Source: Hirundichthys speculiger
Lineage: Eukaryota > Chordata > Actinopteri > Beloniformes > Exocoetidae
DNA length: 64,000 bases
NCBI GenBank assembly: GCA_018398805.1
Contig: JAGFBZ010002268.1
Span: forward strand, 248,001-312,000
Direction: 5' to 3'
How positions within the stretch are numbered: the stretch's first letter is position 1; each line of letters starts with the position of its first letter. This document shows positions 36,994-47,022 of the stretch, piece by piece. Both the position numbers and the translations under genes were made by a program. The notes beneath the pieces were generated by a model, which ran no database searches, was not told the origin of the DNA, and saw nothing but the letters and a program-made list of their open reading frames with translations.

Positions 36994-37130
36994 GGGGTAC
37001 ATCTGGGGTACTAGCCATCTGGCTATAAACCTCCTTTGTATTCAAGTTTTGTCATGGCTTCGCCATGTCATGTTTGTAATAATGTGCACCGCATTGTCCC
37101 TGCCAAATAAACTACAAATAAAATAAAAAA
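36994..37130 (+). mobile_element. Short poly(A)-ended insert inside the Tc1 remnant
   Basis: Between recognisable Tc1 parts lies sequence unlike the family, ending 'caaataaactacaaataaaataaaaaaa'-like A-rich DNA with an AATAAA signal-like hexamer. It looks like the 3' end of a retrotransposed transcript or SINE/LINE tail. Source not identified. Confidence 0.4.
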
Positions 37131-37483
37131 ATCTACAATCAAAAGACATCTTCATGAATGCATATACAGGATTTACATGCATGCCAGTTACTGAAGACAG
37201 CAAAGCCCACACACAAGCAGCAACTAAATGTGGCGGCAGTGAAAACCTGGCAAAACATCATCAGGGAGGAAAGTCATTGACTGCAAAGGATTTTCATACA
37301 AGAATTAAAAATTAATGTTTATATTTGCAATTATACCATTTTGTCCAAATACTTTTGACCCCATGAAAATTGAGGTACTTTGCTTAGAATGGCTGTCATT
37401 CTTAAATTATAAATGCCATATTTTTGTAAAAAAAATATATATAATTAAAGTTGAAAGTTACTAACATCATGAATGTGATACCT

Positions 37484-37632
37484 TTATGAATGGAAATACA
37501 GAGGTTTTTCATATTTTTCTTTCAGTTACTGAAGACAAAACTGAAGGTAGAGAGGCCCACAAACTAGCACCAAGTCAAATGGCTATTGTGAGAGCTTGAT
37601 ATAAGCATCTGCAAGGAAGAAACTCTGAATTA
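37484..37632 (+). pseudogene. Second transposase fragment of the same Tc1 family
   Basis: 'atgaatggaaatacagaggt' followed by 'gttactgaagacaaaactga' and 'gaggcccacaaactagca' repeats the layout seen at 37155-37215 ('atgaatgcatatacaggatt', 'gttactgaagacagcaaagc'). So a second, independently diverged piece of the same transposase region lies directly to the right. No open frame. Confidence 0.6.
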
Positions 37633-38276
37633 TATCACTCTTTTAAATATATTTTTATTCATTTTCTGATGTACAACATATAACATACAAAAAACACAGC
37701 ACATCTTCAGGTCAAAGTAACAAGACATAGGCCCTGATCGTTCACCTCCCGCTAGCCGCTAGCTGCTACCCACTGACTGCAAATTGCGGGTTTAGAAACC
37801 TCCGCTACCCGCTAATGCAATCTTCCGCTTCCCTAAAGCCGCTACCCGTTGTGCCGACTCCCTTACTCACATTGTAGGTGTGGCATTGGGCGTGTCTTTT
37901 GCACTTTCCCCAAACACTGTATCTTGCGATCGTGGGTTTAGACCTCCTAAAGCTGCTATTAAGGGATAGCGGGTAGCGGGAGGGGCGTTCCCCCGCAAAG
38001 AACGCAATCTTCCACCTCCCTAAACCCGCTATCTTACATGCCCTAACCGCTATATTATGCATAGGAGTGGTTAGGGCGTTCCACCTCTTAAACCAATCAG
38101 TGCGTCAGTAGCCATTGCCTTTAAGAGAGATTGCGCTACCCGCTACCCGCAAACCGCTATGGAGTGTCTTTTCACCCAGATCGGAGCAGCTCTCATGCGC
38201 AGCTCGTTTGGGACTCTGCTGTAGAGCTTCCTCCTTTTCCTTCCTCCTCCTCCTCTGCACTGATATATACATAACT

Positions 38277-38783
38277 AGCTCTAACTCATGTGGTGCAAAT
38301 GATTTAATTTTTTTTTTGTACTCCAAGAAGTTTCAACAAACTGCTCAGAAAAAAAAAGAGCCAGTGAGCTTCCACGAAAGCATTTCTTAACTAGGAAAGC
38401 ACTCGGAGAGCGCAGACCTCTTTCAAGCACAACAGTTCCCCCATATAGGGATTTACAGATTGCGATAAAATCCGTGTTCTAGATCAGATCCGGATCAGCC
38501 TTTGAAATTTGATAGAGGTTCTCATTGTCAATCCCTGAGTCAAATTCATGACCCTTATTGACCACAATGTTATCGAAAATTTGAAAGTGATCCAGAATCC
38601 AGGATTTCTTCCGGATCAGAGCCAAAATGAAATCAGTTCTTTTTTTTCACATTTCTGACAACTCCTGAAAATTTCCTCAAAATCCATGCATAATCTTTTG
38701 AGTTATCTTGTACACAGACAGACAAACAGACAGACAGACAGATAAACCCCAGCAAAAACATTATCTCCTTGGCGGAGGTAAAA
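38277..38783 (+). mobile_element. Interspersed repeat with ACAG/ACAA tail region, copy 2
   Basis: Comparison with copy B of the host element fixes the boundaries: copy B runs straight from 'ctgatatatacata' to 'acaattcctatcggcaactt', while here about 507 bases intervene. The insert holds 'cactcggagagcgcagacct', the 'atccaggatttcttccggat' core, an ACAG/ACAA array (38715-38745) and 'tccttggcggaggta'. It is the longer relative of the 30.9-kb copy. Its first ~115 bases are not seen in copy 1 and may be separate. Confidence 0.72.
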
Positions 38784-39027
38784 ATAGTTTTACCCTGACA
38801 ATTCCTATTGGCTACCTGAAAGTCCCAGATAGTTGGTGTGCTCCGGGTCAACACGCTCAGGCTGCTGTTGTGCTTTTTAAAATACTGCAGAACAAAGCAT
38901 TGGATGAGCATTGAGCCTTTCTACCACTGGGCGCATCTCGGGTGTTCTGAGTGCAAGGAGAGGGCCAGTGCATGAAGGGATACGAGCACAGTACAAGAAA
39001 CTCCACAACAGTGTTCTGTGATCTCCT

Positions 39028-39168
39028 CATTTCCTCCACAGCAAACATCTGAATGAGATCATGCCACAGCTGTACAGACTGACGTGTCTGGCCGTGACTA
39101 TTCCCACATCCACCACAACTGCTGACCAGACATCCTCTGACCTCAAGAGAATAAAAACGTATGCAACG
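39028..39168 (+). pseudogene. hAT transposase C-terminal (dimerisation) fragment, copy A
   Basis: The frame reads FLHSKHLNEIMPQLYRL, TCLAVTIPTSTTTAD and SSDLKRIKTYA. It matches the pattern of the hAT C-terminal dimerisation domain (L.kLa..aLTIP.s.a..ErsFS.LkrIKt.lR). About 47 codons are open. The conserved Glu-Arg-Ser-Phe part is changed to Asp-Gln-Thr-Ser. Upstream catalytic residues are absent, so it is a leftover of the autonomous parent. Confidence 0.72.
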
Positions 39169-39309
39169 TATTGCTTAGCGGAAGATTGCGCAGTGATTAT
39201 GCAGTGATGCTGCATAATGTGGCCGTTTGTGCACGTCCACATGTGACCAGGTGGACGCTCATTTATTCCATTTGGACGCGCTCTTTTACGCGCCGACATG
39301 CGGGTTGCC

Positions 39310-39421
39310 CTTTCCGCAAACTCAATATCTTGCGATCGTGGGTAACGGGTGGTCTGACCACCCACTACCCGTTACCCGCTACCCTAAACCCGCAATCGCA
39401 AGATACTGAATTTGCGGAAAG
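39310..39421. repeat. Internal foldback in the long-TIR element
   Basis: The 27-base arm 39310-39336 (starts CTTTCCGCAAACTCAATATC) is inverted at 39395-39421 with two mismatches. The 58-base interval is itself partly palindromic ('acgggtggtctgaccaccca'). The right arm is part of the right TIR. Confidence 0.88.
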
Positions 39422-39544
39422 CACAAAAGATACGCCCATTGTCACACCTACAATGTGAATAAGGGAGTCGGCAAAGCGTACTCCCTTATTCATACCCGCA
39501 ATATGCGGGTAGTGGGTAGCGGGAGGTGTACGATCGGGGCCGAT

Positions 39545-40345
39545 ATCTGTCAACACCCATGCTTAAGGTATCTCAACAGCCGGGTCCCATATCTTGTCTA
39601 ACAAACCTCCTTTTTCTACTTCATAGAACCTCAGTCTTTCCAAGTGTAATGTATTGGACAATTCTCACAGCCACGCACTGTATGAGGACAAAGAGTCTAA
39701 CTTCCACACCCTCCCCAACTGAATAACCCTCCTCTCATATTTATTGGCCGTAGAGAGAACCCTTATAGCTCCCAGGATCGATACAAGAGGGTCAGGTGCA
39801 AAACATTTACCAAAAGCCCCCGAAAAAAAAAAAAAATACTCAACCAATATGAATGAGGTTTACTACACGACCAAAAAGTGTGTGCCAGGTTTCCTGTTGC
39901 AAATTTGCATCTTTTGCATCATGACAAAACATTGGCATAAAATTTACTCAGCCTCTCCTGTAAGTAGTAGAGTCTGTGGAGCGTTTTTAACTGGATGAGA
40001 TTATGTCTGGTGTTGACTGAACACCCTTGCACACTCTGCAGGCATTCTCTACAGGTCTTATCATCCAACTCAATTTGCAACTCATCCGCCCAGGCCTGTC
40101 TGTATACATCGGTACACATCAGACCTCTGTCAAGAAGAATCTAGTAGAAGAAGGAGATAGCCCAGTGAGAGCCAGGGTCACATTGGTTTATGGCCTCCCT
40201 AGTATCATGTTTATGTAGAAAGAAAGTTAAGAAGGATCTACTTAAATCTACCTAACAAAATCTCAAATCTGTAGGTACCTAAAAAAAAGTCTGAGGTGGA
40301 TATATCATACTTGGCTTGTAGTTGTGCAAATGAAGCAAAATTCCC
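39545..40345 (-). pseudogene. L1-type ORF2 C-terminal region, part 2
   Basis: Minus frames contain WADELQIELDDKTCRECLQS and RHNLIQLKTLHRLYYLQERL, the 'NxxLIQFKxLHRxYxTPxRL' segment typical of L1/Tx1 ORF2 C-termini. After further frame changes come FGKCFAPDPLVSILGAIRVL and KIWDPAVE, the extreme C-terminus. It ends at 39542 where the long-TIR element is inserted; the 3' UTR resumes at 37729. Confidence 0.8.
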
Positions 40346-40353
40346 CCAATATA

Positions 40354-41362
40354 CACCACCTGGCCAAAAAAAAAAAAAAACTGCCACCTGGATTTAACTA
40401 AGCAAATAGGTACAAGCCTATTGGAAGGATAGTGGGGACCCATCATCTTCGAGGAGGAAATGTGGCCGGAAAAAAAATCCTTAATGATCGTAATCAGCGA
40501 TCACTTAAACGTTTGGTGAGCTCAAATCTAAGAAAAACAACCATAGAACTCAGGGTTATGTTTAATAGTGAAAGTAAGAGCATTTCCACATGCACAATAA
40601 GAAGGGAACTCAAGGGATTGGGACTGAACAGCTGTGTAGCCTTAAGAAAACCACTAATCAGTGAGGCTAACCAGAAAAAAGGCTTCAATTTGCTCGGGAG
40701 CATAAAGATTGGACTCTGGAGCAATGGAAGAAGGTCATGTGGTCTGATGAGTCCAGATTGACCCTGTTCCAGAGTGATGGGAGCATCAGGGTAAGAAGAG
40801 GCAGATGAAGTGATGCTCCCATCATGCCTAGCGCCTACTGTACCAGCCTGTGGGGGCAGTGTTCTGATCTGGGGTTGCTGCAGTTGGTCAGGTCCAGGTT
40901 CAGCAACAATTGAGCTCAAAGAATGAGGTCAGCTGACTACCTGAATATACTGAGTGACCAGGTTATTCCATCAATGGATTTTTTTCTTCCCTGATGGCAC
41001 GGGCATGTTCCAAGATGCCAGGATTCATCGGGCTCAAATTGTGAAAGACTAATCTAGGGAGCATGAGACATCATTTTCACACATGGATTGGCCACCAGAG
41101 TCCAGACCTTAACCCCACTGAGAATCTTTGGGATGTGCTGGAGAAGGCTGTGCTCAGCAGTCAGACTCTACCATCATCAATGCAAGATCTTGGTGAAAAA
41201 TTAATGCAACACTGGATGGAAATAAATCTTGTGACATTGCAGAAGCTTATTAAAACAATGCCACAGCGAAAGTGTGCTGTAAACAAAGCTAAAGGCGGTC
41301 CAACAAAATTTTAGACTGTATGACCCTTTTTTTGGTGGGGACTTTTTTTTGGCCAGGCAGTG
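40354..41362 (+). mobile_element. Tc1-like transposon with both ends
   Basis: Flanked by TA (40352-40353 and 41363-41364). The left end CACCACCTGGCCAAAAAAAA and the inverse of the right end, CACTGCCTGGCCAAAAAAAA, form short TIRs. Length 1,009 bp. It lies within the antisense L1 and therefore inserted after it. The transposase is broken, so this copy could at best move with help. Confidence 0.9.
40430..41314 (+). pseudogene. Tc1 transposase (DD34E), frameshifted
   Basis: Frame 40432-40761 covers the DNA-binding part and reaches the first catalytic Asp in WSDES (codon at 40746-40748). The second Asp is in 'caagatgcc' (41014-41016) and the Glu is in LNPTENLWD (41120-41122). The D-to-E distance is 106 bases, one more than the 105 expected for DD34E, so a one-base indel lies between. 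The last frame, 41063-41314, runs to the natural end (…KGGPTKF, stop). All three catalytic residues are still encoded but not in one frame. Confidence 0.88.
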
Positions 41363-41364
41363 TA

Positions 41365-41910
41365 TAAACTACCTACATTGTTAATGCCTTTCTGCTTCCA
41401 AACAGCAAAAACACTATAAATTAAACCAGGTATAAAAGCATGATTTGTACATATTGGGTCAAGGTACGTAAATGGGGCCTTAATATAAACTTTTATCTTT
41501 TCCCATGTGCAAACTGTTCCATTAATGACAAAGCTGTTATCGTACTGCGACTTCTTCCTGGCCGTGGTGGGGCAGTTGAGCAGTGCCAGAAGGGAAGTCC
41601 TGCTGCAAAGTGACTGTTCATTTTCAACCGGGCTGTGCAAAGGTATGAGGAAGAGGGGGGACCTCTCCTCCACCAGGCAAGGATAGACAGGTGTGCCGCC
41701 CAGTAATATAACTTAAAATTGGGTAGAGTAAAGCATCCGATATCTTTTGATTTACAAAGGTGGTTTTGAGAGATCCTGACAGATTTATAGCTCCAGATAA
41801 ATAAAAAATAATAATATTTGAGTCCAATTGCTTAAAATAAGACTGGAGGATATGACATGGGAGAGATAGAGAGAGATGTAGAAAACAAGACAGAGCAACC
41901 ATCTTAATTG
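41365..41910 (-). pseudogene. L1-type ORF2 C-terminal region, part 1
   Basis: Minus-strand frames contain FKQLDSNIIIFYLSGAINLS followed by TTFVNQK, corresponding to the FKQLDSIISSFIWN-type segment after the L1 reverse transcriptase domain, then LSYITGRHTCL. After a frame change, TWEKIKVYIKAPFTYLDPIC, NHAFIPG and VWKQKGINNVGSLY follow, matching the usual order in fish L1/Tx1 ORF2. Stops and frameshifts make it a pseudogene. It continues at 40345 beyond the Tc1 insertion. Confidence 0.75.
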
Positions 41911-41975
41911 CATTTTGTGTCTGCTGCTTCCTGCTCCATCTGAAGTTATTGTTTACCTTCCTAAACTAATCAGGC

Positions 41976-42885
41976 ATCTTTTTATTCATTACTTACTCAA
42001 GCATGCACCTCTTAAATGACGGCCTGAAAATTAGCTATGTTACAGTTTAAGTCAATTTTGAAATTTTGAAAGTCAGGAAAAGCATAATGTGGGACCTTTT
42101 TTTAGTATTAACTATTAAGAAAATTAAAATAAAAAAACACATGATAAATGCATAGTGAGGCAAAGATGCAAAAAATAAAAATAAAGCTTCAACAACCGAT
42201 ATCAAAATGTTACAAAACAAAATGGCCAGGTTATTTTGTTTCATTTTTAGCCATGTAGCACTGACCTGTAACACACAACTACAAAATAATATGTTATTAT
42301 AGGCATTCAAATATAATAAGAGGATAATGTAATGAGCCGTGGTAGCAGTGAGGTGGCCAATGATAACAATTATACAAAGAAGCAAATAAATGTGTTGAAC
42401 CACTCTTACAAAGAATATCAAGCCTTTAATAAAGGATCTTCATATTTCTCATGAAGATGCCTTGGAATTCTTTTTGTAATGGCAATGAATACCAAATACT
42501 TCAATTAATCGTAGGTACAGCAGATTTCCATGAACAGGTGAAAAAGGGGCATTGCTCATGTGAGAAATGTTTCAGGAATCTGGAATAACTGGCCCTTTAC
42601 TTTGGGCCATTTGGTCCTTGAACAACAGAAGTGACAGTTTGGTTCACCTTCTGGCAGTAAGCCAACCTAGTTTCTGAGAGGTGATGAACTCTGCCAGGAC
42701 TTAGCAATCTGTTCCTAAAGGTCATAAATACATTTGGTACCTCTAGGAACAGAATTCCTGAGCACAGCAAAAGGCTTGGAGGGTTTCCAGCAGATTGGTT
42801 TAGGACCGAAAATGATGAAAATGATGTGGACCTACCGGCTTCATCAAGAGGAGACTTGCAACAGACTTGCAACAATGGACAGCAC
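41976..42885. other. Non-coding stretch, no gene recognised
   Basis: Very AT-rich DNA. The 124-codon minus frame at 42047-42421 is hydrophobic from composition and shows no motif. Confidence 0.55.
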
Positions 42886-43058
42886 TTTTCTTTTTACCCA
42901 CACACCAATGGGCAGCTGCTGGCATGCCCCACTGGGGGAAATTAGGGTTCACTGTCTTTCCCAAGGACACTTTGACAGTCAGAGCCAGGATCAAACTGCC
43001 AACCTTTCAGTGACCGGATTAACCGCTCTACCAACTGAGCTACAGTCACCGCTACCTG
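42886..43058 (-). mobile_element. tRNA-derived SINE, antisense
   Basis: On minus from 43058: 'gtagctcagttggtagagcg' is a clear A-box region and 'ggttggcagtttgatcctgg' a B-box region. Then comes 'aaagtgtccttgggaaagac', the conserved body motif, and 'attggtgtgtgggtaaaaag'. This is the best preserved of the three SINEs of this type in the window (others at 2.8 and 10.8 kb). A tRNA gene proper is excluded because the acceptor-stem pairing and 3' end do not close. Confidence 0.8.
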
Positions 43059-43096
43059 CATCAGAGTATGAACTTGGATGGACAAACTGATGGATG

Positions 43097-43111
43097 TATA
43101 TATATATATAT

Positions 43112-43167
<56 letters not shown>
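43097..43167. repeat. Long (TA)n array
   Basis: 71 bases of TA units with one interruption (TAGATA). Confidence 0.97.
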
Positions 43168-43170
<3 letters not shown>

Positions 43171-43262
43171 AAAGCAAAGCAAAGCAAGTTTATTTGTATA
43201 GCACATTTCATGTACAAGACAATTCAAGGTGCTTTACATAAAACATTTGAAGCATTACAGAA
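43168..43262 (+). repeat. Common teleost interspersed motif
   Basis: 'aagtttatttgtatagcaca' followed by 'aattcaaggtgctttacata' is a motif pair I recognise as very frequent in fish genomes. The element class is not settled here. It is wedged between two TA arrays. Confidence 0.5.
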
Positions 43263-43401
43263 AACAGGAGGAAATAAAAAGAAGATAAAATAATAAAAAA
43301 CATATGAAGAAAGAAAGAAAAAACAATAAAATGAAACATAATAAGGCAATATAAAATAACTTAATAAGTCAAAATGCTTAAAAGAAGCTAGACAATGTAA
43401 A

Positions 43402-43403
<2 letters not shown>

Positions 43404-43476
<73 letters not shown>

Positions 43477-43509
43477 TATATATATATATATGTGTGTGAG
43501 TGTGTGTGT
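43404..43509. repeat. Compound (TA)n(TG)n array
   Basis: About 87 bases of TA with rare interruptions followed by TG units, then a run of G at 43511-43519. Confidence 0.97.
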
Positions 43510-44135
43510 TGGGGGGGGGTGTAATATAAAAATATAAAATATAAAAAAAACAAGGCATTTTTTCATTTTTTGTGTTGACTTAAGAAAAGAAAAAAATGAA
43601 GTGTCACTTTTTTCCTTTTTTTTTTATTGACAATTGAAAATGGAAAGAATTAATTGATAAAGTTACTGATCTTTAACATGGACATTTTCATTTTAAAGTT
43701 CTCCCAGATGAAGGATTCAACAGAAACAAGGTTATTTGTAACCTCAGAAATTGCCTGTTTTAATGTTATGATTGTGGCTCAGGAGTTTGTTGGTAGACTT
43801 TTTTTTTTAATTTATTATAAAAACACGATAACATCAATGCGATGCCAGTGGCAATAAGCTTTATTTTATTTTACATTTTTTTAGATGACATTTACTCTAA
43901 ATATATGTTACTAACAAGTGCTGATGTTACAAGTGTTTGAACAACAAATGTTATTGTACTTTAGTTCATATGGCAGCAGAACATTTAAATAAAAGTGACC
44001 TTTACACTACGTTCATTCATTACAAATGTATTCACATCATTGAATTCATTCATGATTTTGCGAAGACAATGCGATCAATCATGATAAATCAGGGAAATAA
44101 TGCGATTAAAAATTTTAATCGTTGCCCAGCTCTTC

Positions 44136-44208
<73 letters not shown>

Positions 44209-44229
44209 CATACATACATACATATATGT
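44136..44229. repeat. Compound (TA)n(CATA)n array
   Basis: TA units with one TGTA interruption, then CATA tetranucleotides. Confidence 0.97.
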
Positions 44230-45219
44230 GCATGAGGACAGCTGCCTTTTTCTTTTTCCTATTCTCGTGTTGCTTCACATGAGAAGGCAAGATAATCACA
44301 ATGCATCTCAAGAAGGAAGTCACAGACGAGGAAGAAACCTGTCACCACACTATTCGAACAGCATCTTGAGATTGTGTTGTGTATGGGTTTTTGTGAATGG
44401 TAAGTTGAACCTGGATCTGTTTCACATACCCAGAGGGAGCTGATGGATGGGATGAGTGGTGGACCACTTGGCCAAACTTGAAAGCTTTCTTGCTTGGGCC
44501 CCAGCGGGTATGTTTGTCACAGTTCAAAACACTGTTTGACTGTTTTTCCTATACAGAGTGACTGTGTATGTTCCTGTGTGGATGAACATTACTAAGCTCC
44601 AGAAATTAGTTTCTTACAACCAAGATTTGTAGAAATAAAGAAGTTTTTTTGATGTGGTTTGTGGTGGTGTAAATGAGACATATTGCATTCTGCAAAGAAA
44701 CATTTTTCTTATTCCCTTGAACTCGATAAGTATAAGCAATCTATGGTGTAGTCTCAGAAAATAGAGGATAGTGAAATATATGTATATGTAAATTTTGCTT
44801 TTTCATTAGAGTTTTGAGAGAGTATAAAAATTGCAAATATGATTCACCTTATAAACATGTAGGATTAAACTATCTTAAGGCACAAAAAGAAAAAAACATT
44901 TTGGGACCATTTCAGTAACTATAATGGTTAGCAGAGTGGGTAATCTGCTTAAATTTCCATCTGGATCCCATCAAAAGGAGGCATAAAGTGGATTGCTGTA
45001 GCTGCGGTGACTGGACTCACAACACACACATATAATGACTCATCCCCAGCAGGAAAGGGAAGTGGTGTACAGCTGAAACATGAATAGCAGTACCTAAAAT
45101 TACTTGTTGCATCCTATAACTGTGGTTTAAAATTCTGGCTAGCCACGCATGGGCATTCCTCAGTAGGGCATGGACCCATTGATGTCAAGTGTCATTGTAT
45201 CACACGTGGTTCTGGTCTC
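44230..45219. other. Non-coding stretch, no gene recognised
   Basis: Unique-looking DNA with no supported feature. Confidence 0.5.
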
Positions 45220-45792
45220 AAACTAAGGCCTCAAGCAGTTACTGCTTTACTGCTGAGTGTGAAGCATCTTGGATGAAAATCAGCATCTCCAAATCCAAAG
45301 TCTTGGTCCTCAGTCAGAAAAGGTTGGATTGTCCCCTCTAAGGTGGGAAGGAATTGCTGCCTCAGGTAAAGGAGTTCAAGTAACTCAGGCTCTCGTTCAC
45401 AAATGGAGATAGCAGGAGACTAACAGGTGTATTGAGGTAGCATCTGCAGTGATGAGGACACTCTACCAGCCCAGCAGGGGCAAGAGAGGTGAAAGCCAAA
45501 GCACTCCATATACCAGTTGATCTACATTTCAACATATGATCATAAATAGATAGTGACCAAAAGAATATAAGAATGTGAATACATGCTGACAAAAAGAAGG
45601 CAGGGCTAGCCTTTTGTGATAGCCAGAGGGGCTCAGACTACAGTCACTGCTTCTCCACATCAAAATGATCCAGTTGAGATGGTTTAGGTATTTGTTTAGG
45701 ATGCCTGCTGGAGGCTTCCAGGAGAGGTTTTTCAGACATGTCCCATCTGAAGGAGGCCTCAAGGTATACCCATGAGTCACTGTAAAGATTAC

Positions 45793-47022
45793 GGGCCCGA
45801 TCTTCCGCCAAACCTCCTAAAGCCGCTATTAAGGGATAGCAGGTGGCGGGAAGGGCGTTCCCCCGCAATGGACGCAATCTTCCACCTCCCTAAACCCGCG
45901 ATCTTACCTGCGCTAACCGCTATATTATGCATGGGAGTGGTTAGGGCGTTCCACCTGTTAAAGCAATCAGTGCGTCAGTAGCCATTGCCTTTAAGAGCAG
46001 GTTGCGCTACCCATAAACCGCTATGGAGCGTCTTTTCATCCAGATCGGAGCAGCTCTCATGCGCAGCTAGTCTGGGACTCTGCTGTAGAGCTTCCTCCTC
46101 TTCCTTCCTCCCCCTCCTCTGCACTGATATATACATAAAGATATTTTTACACAGACAATTCCTATCGGCAACTTGAAAGTCCCAGATAGTTGGTGCGCTC
46201 CCAGTAAACACGGCCAGAGCCGCGGGAACATATTCTCAGCAGGGGGTGCTGGGAGTCTGAGACAGCTGTGCATCTTGGCGCAGCTGATGTGCCTTTTAAA
46301 ATGCTGAAGAACGAATCATTGGATGTGCATTTAAAGATCAGGAACAATTAATGTTCCTGTCCCTTCTTGACCACCAACAGTCTCAGACATATCGAAAATA
46401 AATTCCCACATCCAACCTTTTCCAGCTTGACACCAGAGCCACAGAGCTCTATTTGATGATCTGACCTGTTTAAAAACAGAAGTGACTGTGAAGTAGGCCA
46501 TCACGGATTTTGAGGGGAAATGTCCCAAAGATCTCCTTGGTTTCCTCCACAGCAAACATCATGCCACAGCTGTACAGACTGGCTGTGACTATTCCCACAT
46601 CCACCACAACTGCTGACCAGACATCCTCTGACCTCAAGAGAATAAAAACGTATGCAAGGAATATGATGATGCGTAATCGAGAGGTAGAGCCGTTTGTGCA
46701 CATCCACATGTGACCAGGTGGACGCACATTTATGCCATTTGGACGCGCTCTTTTACACGCCGACAAGCGGGTTGCGCTTTCCGCAAACTCGGTATCCTGG
46801 TCAGACCACCCGCTACCCGCGATCGCAAGATACCGAATTTGTGGAAAGCACAAAAGACACACCCATTGCCACACCTACAATGTGAGTAAGGGAGTTGGCA
46901 TAGCAGATAGCAGCTTTAGGGAAGCGGAAGATTACATTAGCGGTTAGCAGAGGTTCCTAAACCCGCAATTTGCAGGTAGCGGCTAGCGGGTAGCGGCTAG
47001 CGGGAGGTGTATGATGGGGGCC
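45793..47022 (+). mobile_element. Long-TIR, GCTA-rich DNA transposon, hAT-like remnant (copy B)
   Basis: The interior is closely similar to copy A at 37.7-39.5 kb (for example 'gattgtttaaagg'-free shared runs such as 'cagatcggagcagctctcat' and 'cctctgacctcaagagaata'). The right end is complete: GGCCCCCATCATACACCTCC on minus plus about 200 bases of TIR. The left end keeps only GGGCCCGATC and then jumps to internal sequence, so about 200 bases of left TIR are deleted. It is inserted in a LINE whose sequence resumes right after it, with TA at both junctions. Confidence 0.72.
46440..46672 (+). pseudogene. hAT transposase C-terminal fragment, copy B
   Basis: A frame with LFDDLTCLKTEVTVK, a stop, then ITDFEGKCPKDLLGFLHSKH precedes, after a frame change, MPQLYRLAVTIPTSTTTADQ and SSDLKRIKTYARN. 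The order matches the end of hAT transposases. Relative to copy A, nine bases (three codons, in frame) are missing within the TCLAV segment. Inactive. Confidence 0.7.

Larger units (their letters stand above)
36307..37483 (+). mobile_element. Tc1-like transposon with IR/DR ends, decayed
   Basis: The left end after TA (36305-36306) reads 'aggttaggtccagaagtatt', with an inner repeat 'gactcaaaagtattttgaca' near 36521. On the right the inner repeat appears inverted ('gtccaaatacttttgacccc', about 37344-37363), and the flanking 'agtacctt...' and 'aggtactttgcttagaatgg' pair over roughly 150 bases. The outermost right end is missing. The transposase interior (36660-37330) has no long open frame. A poly(A)-ended insert (36955-37130) and a hairpin (36937-36993) sit inside it. 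Confidence 0.75.
37730..39541 (+). mobile_element. Long-TIR, GCTA-rich DNA transposon, hAT-like remnant (copy A)
   Basis: Both ends read GGCCC(C/T)GATCGT(A/T)CACCT followed by repeated CGCTAGC/CGCTACCC units. Similarity between the inverted ends continues for about 200 bases, through 'actcccttactcacattgta' and 'tatcttgcgatcg'. It sits inside the L1 3' region. The interior carries a hAT transposase C-terminal fragment (39028-39168) and a nested insertion of the tetranucleotide-tailed repeat (38277-38783). Net length without that insertion is about 1.3 kb. Flanks are 'gacata' and 'gatatc'; no clear 8-bp duplication is seen. Non-autonomous. Confidence 0.75.
37635..41975 (-). mobile_element. L1/Tx1-like LINE, 5'-truncated, antisense, twice interrupted
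   Basis: On minus the element runs from about 41975 to an A-rich, AATAAA-containing 3' end near 37635. Removing the Tc1 (40354-41362) and the long-TIR element (37730-39541) leaves about 1.5 kb that reads as the C-terminal part of L1-type ORF2 plus a short 3' UTR. Family motifs appear in order on both sides of each insertion, which shows it is one element split apart. 5' truncation is the normal outcome of target-primed reverse transcription. Confidence 0.8.

Noticed and set aside
42886..43058. Possible tRNA gene
   Set aside because: A and B boxes are present, but the acceptor stem does not close and a SINE body follows.
43224..43566. Overlapping minus-strand frames of 62 and 109 codons
   Set aside because: Tyr-Ile repeats from (TA)n; not genes.
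43937..44443. 168-codon open frame on plus
   Set aside because: Its centre is the TA array translated as alternating Tyr-Ile; an artefact.
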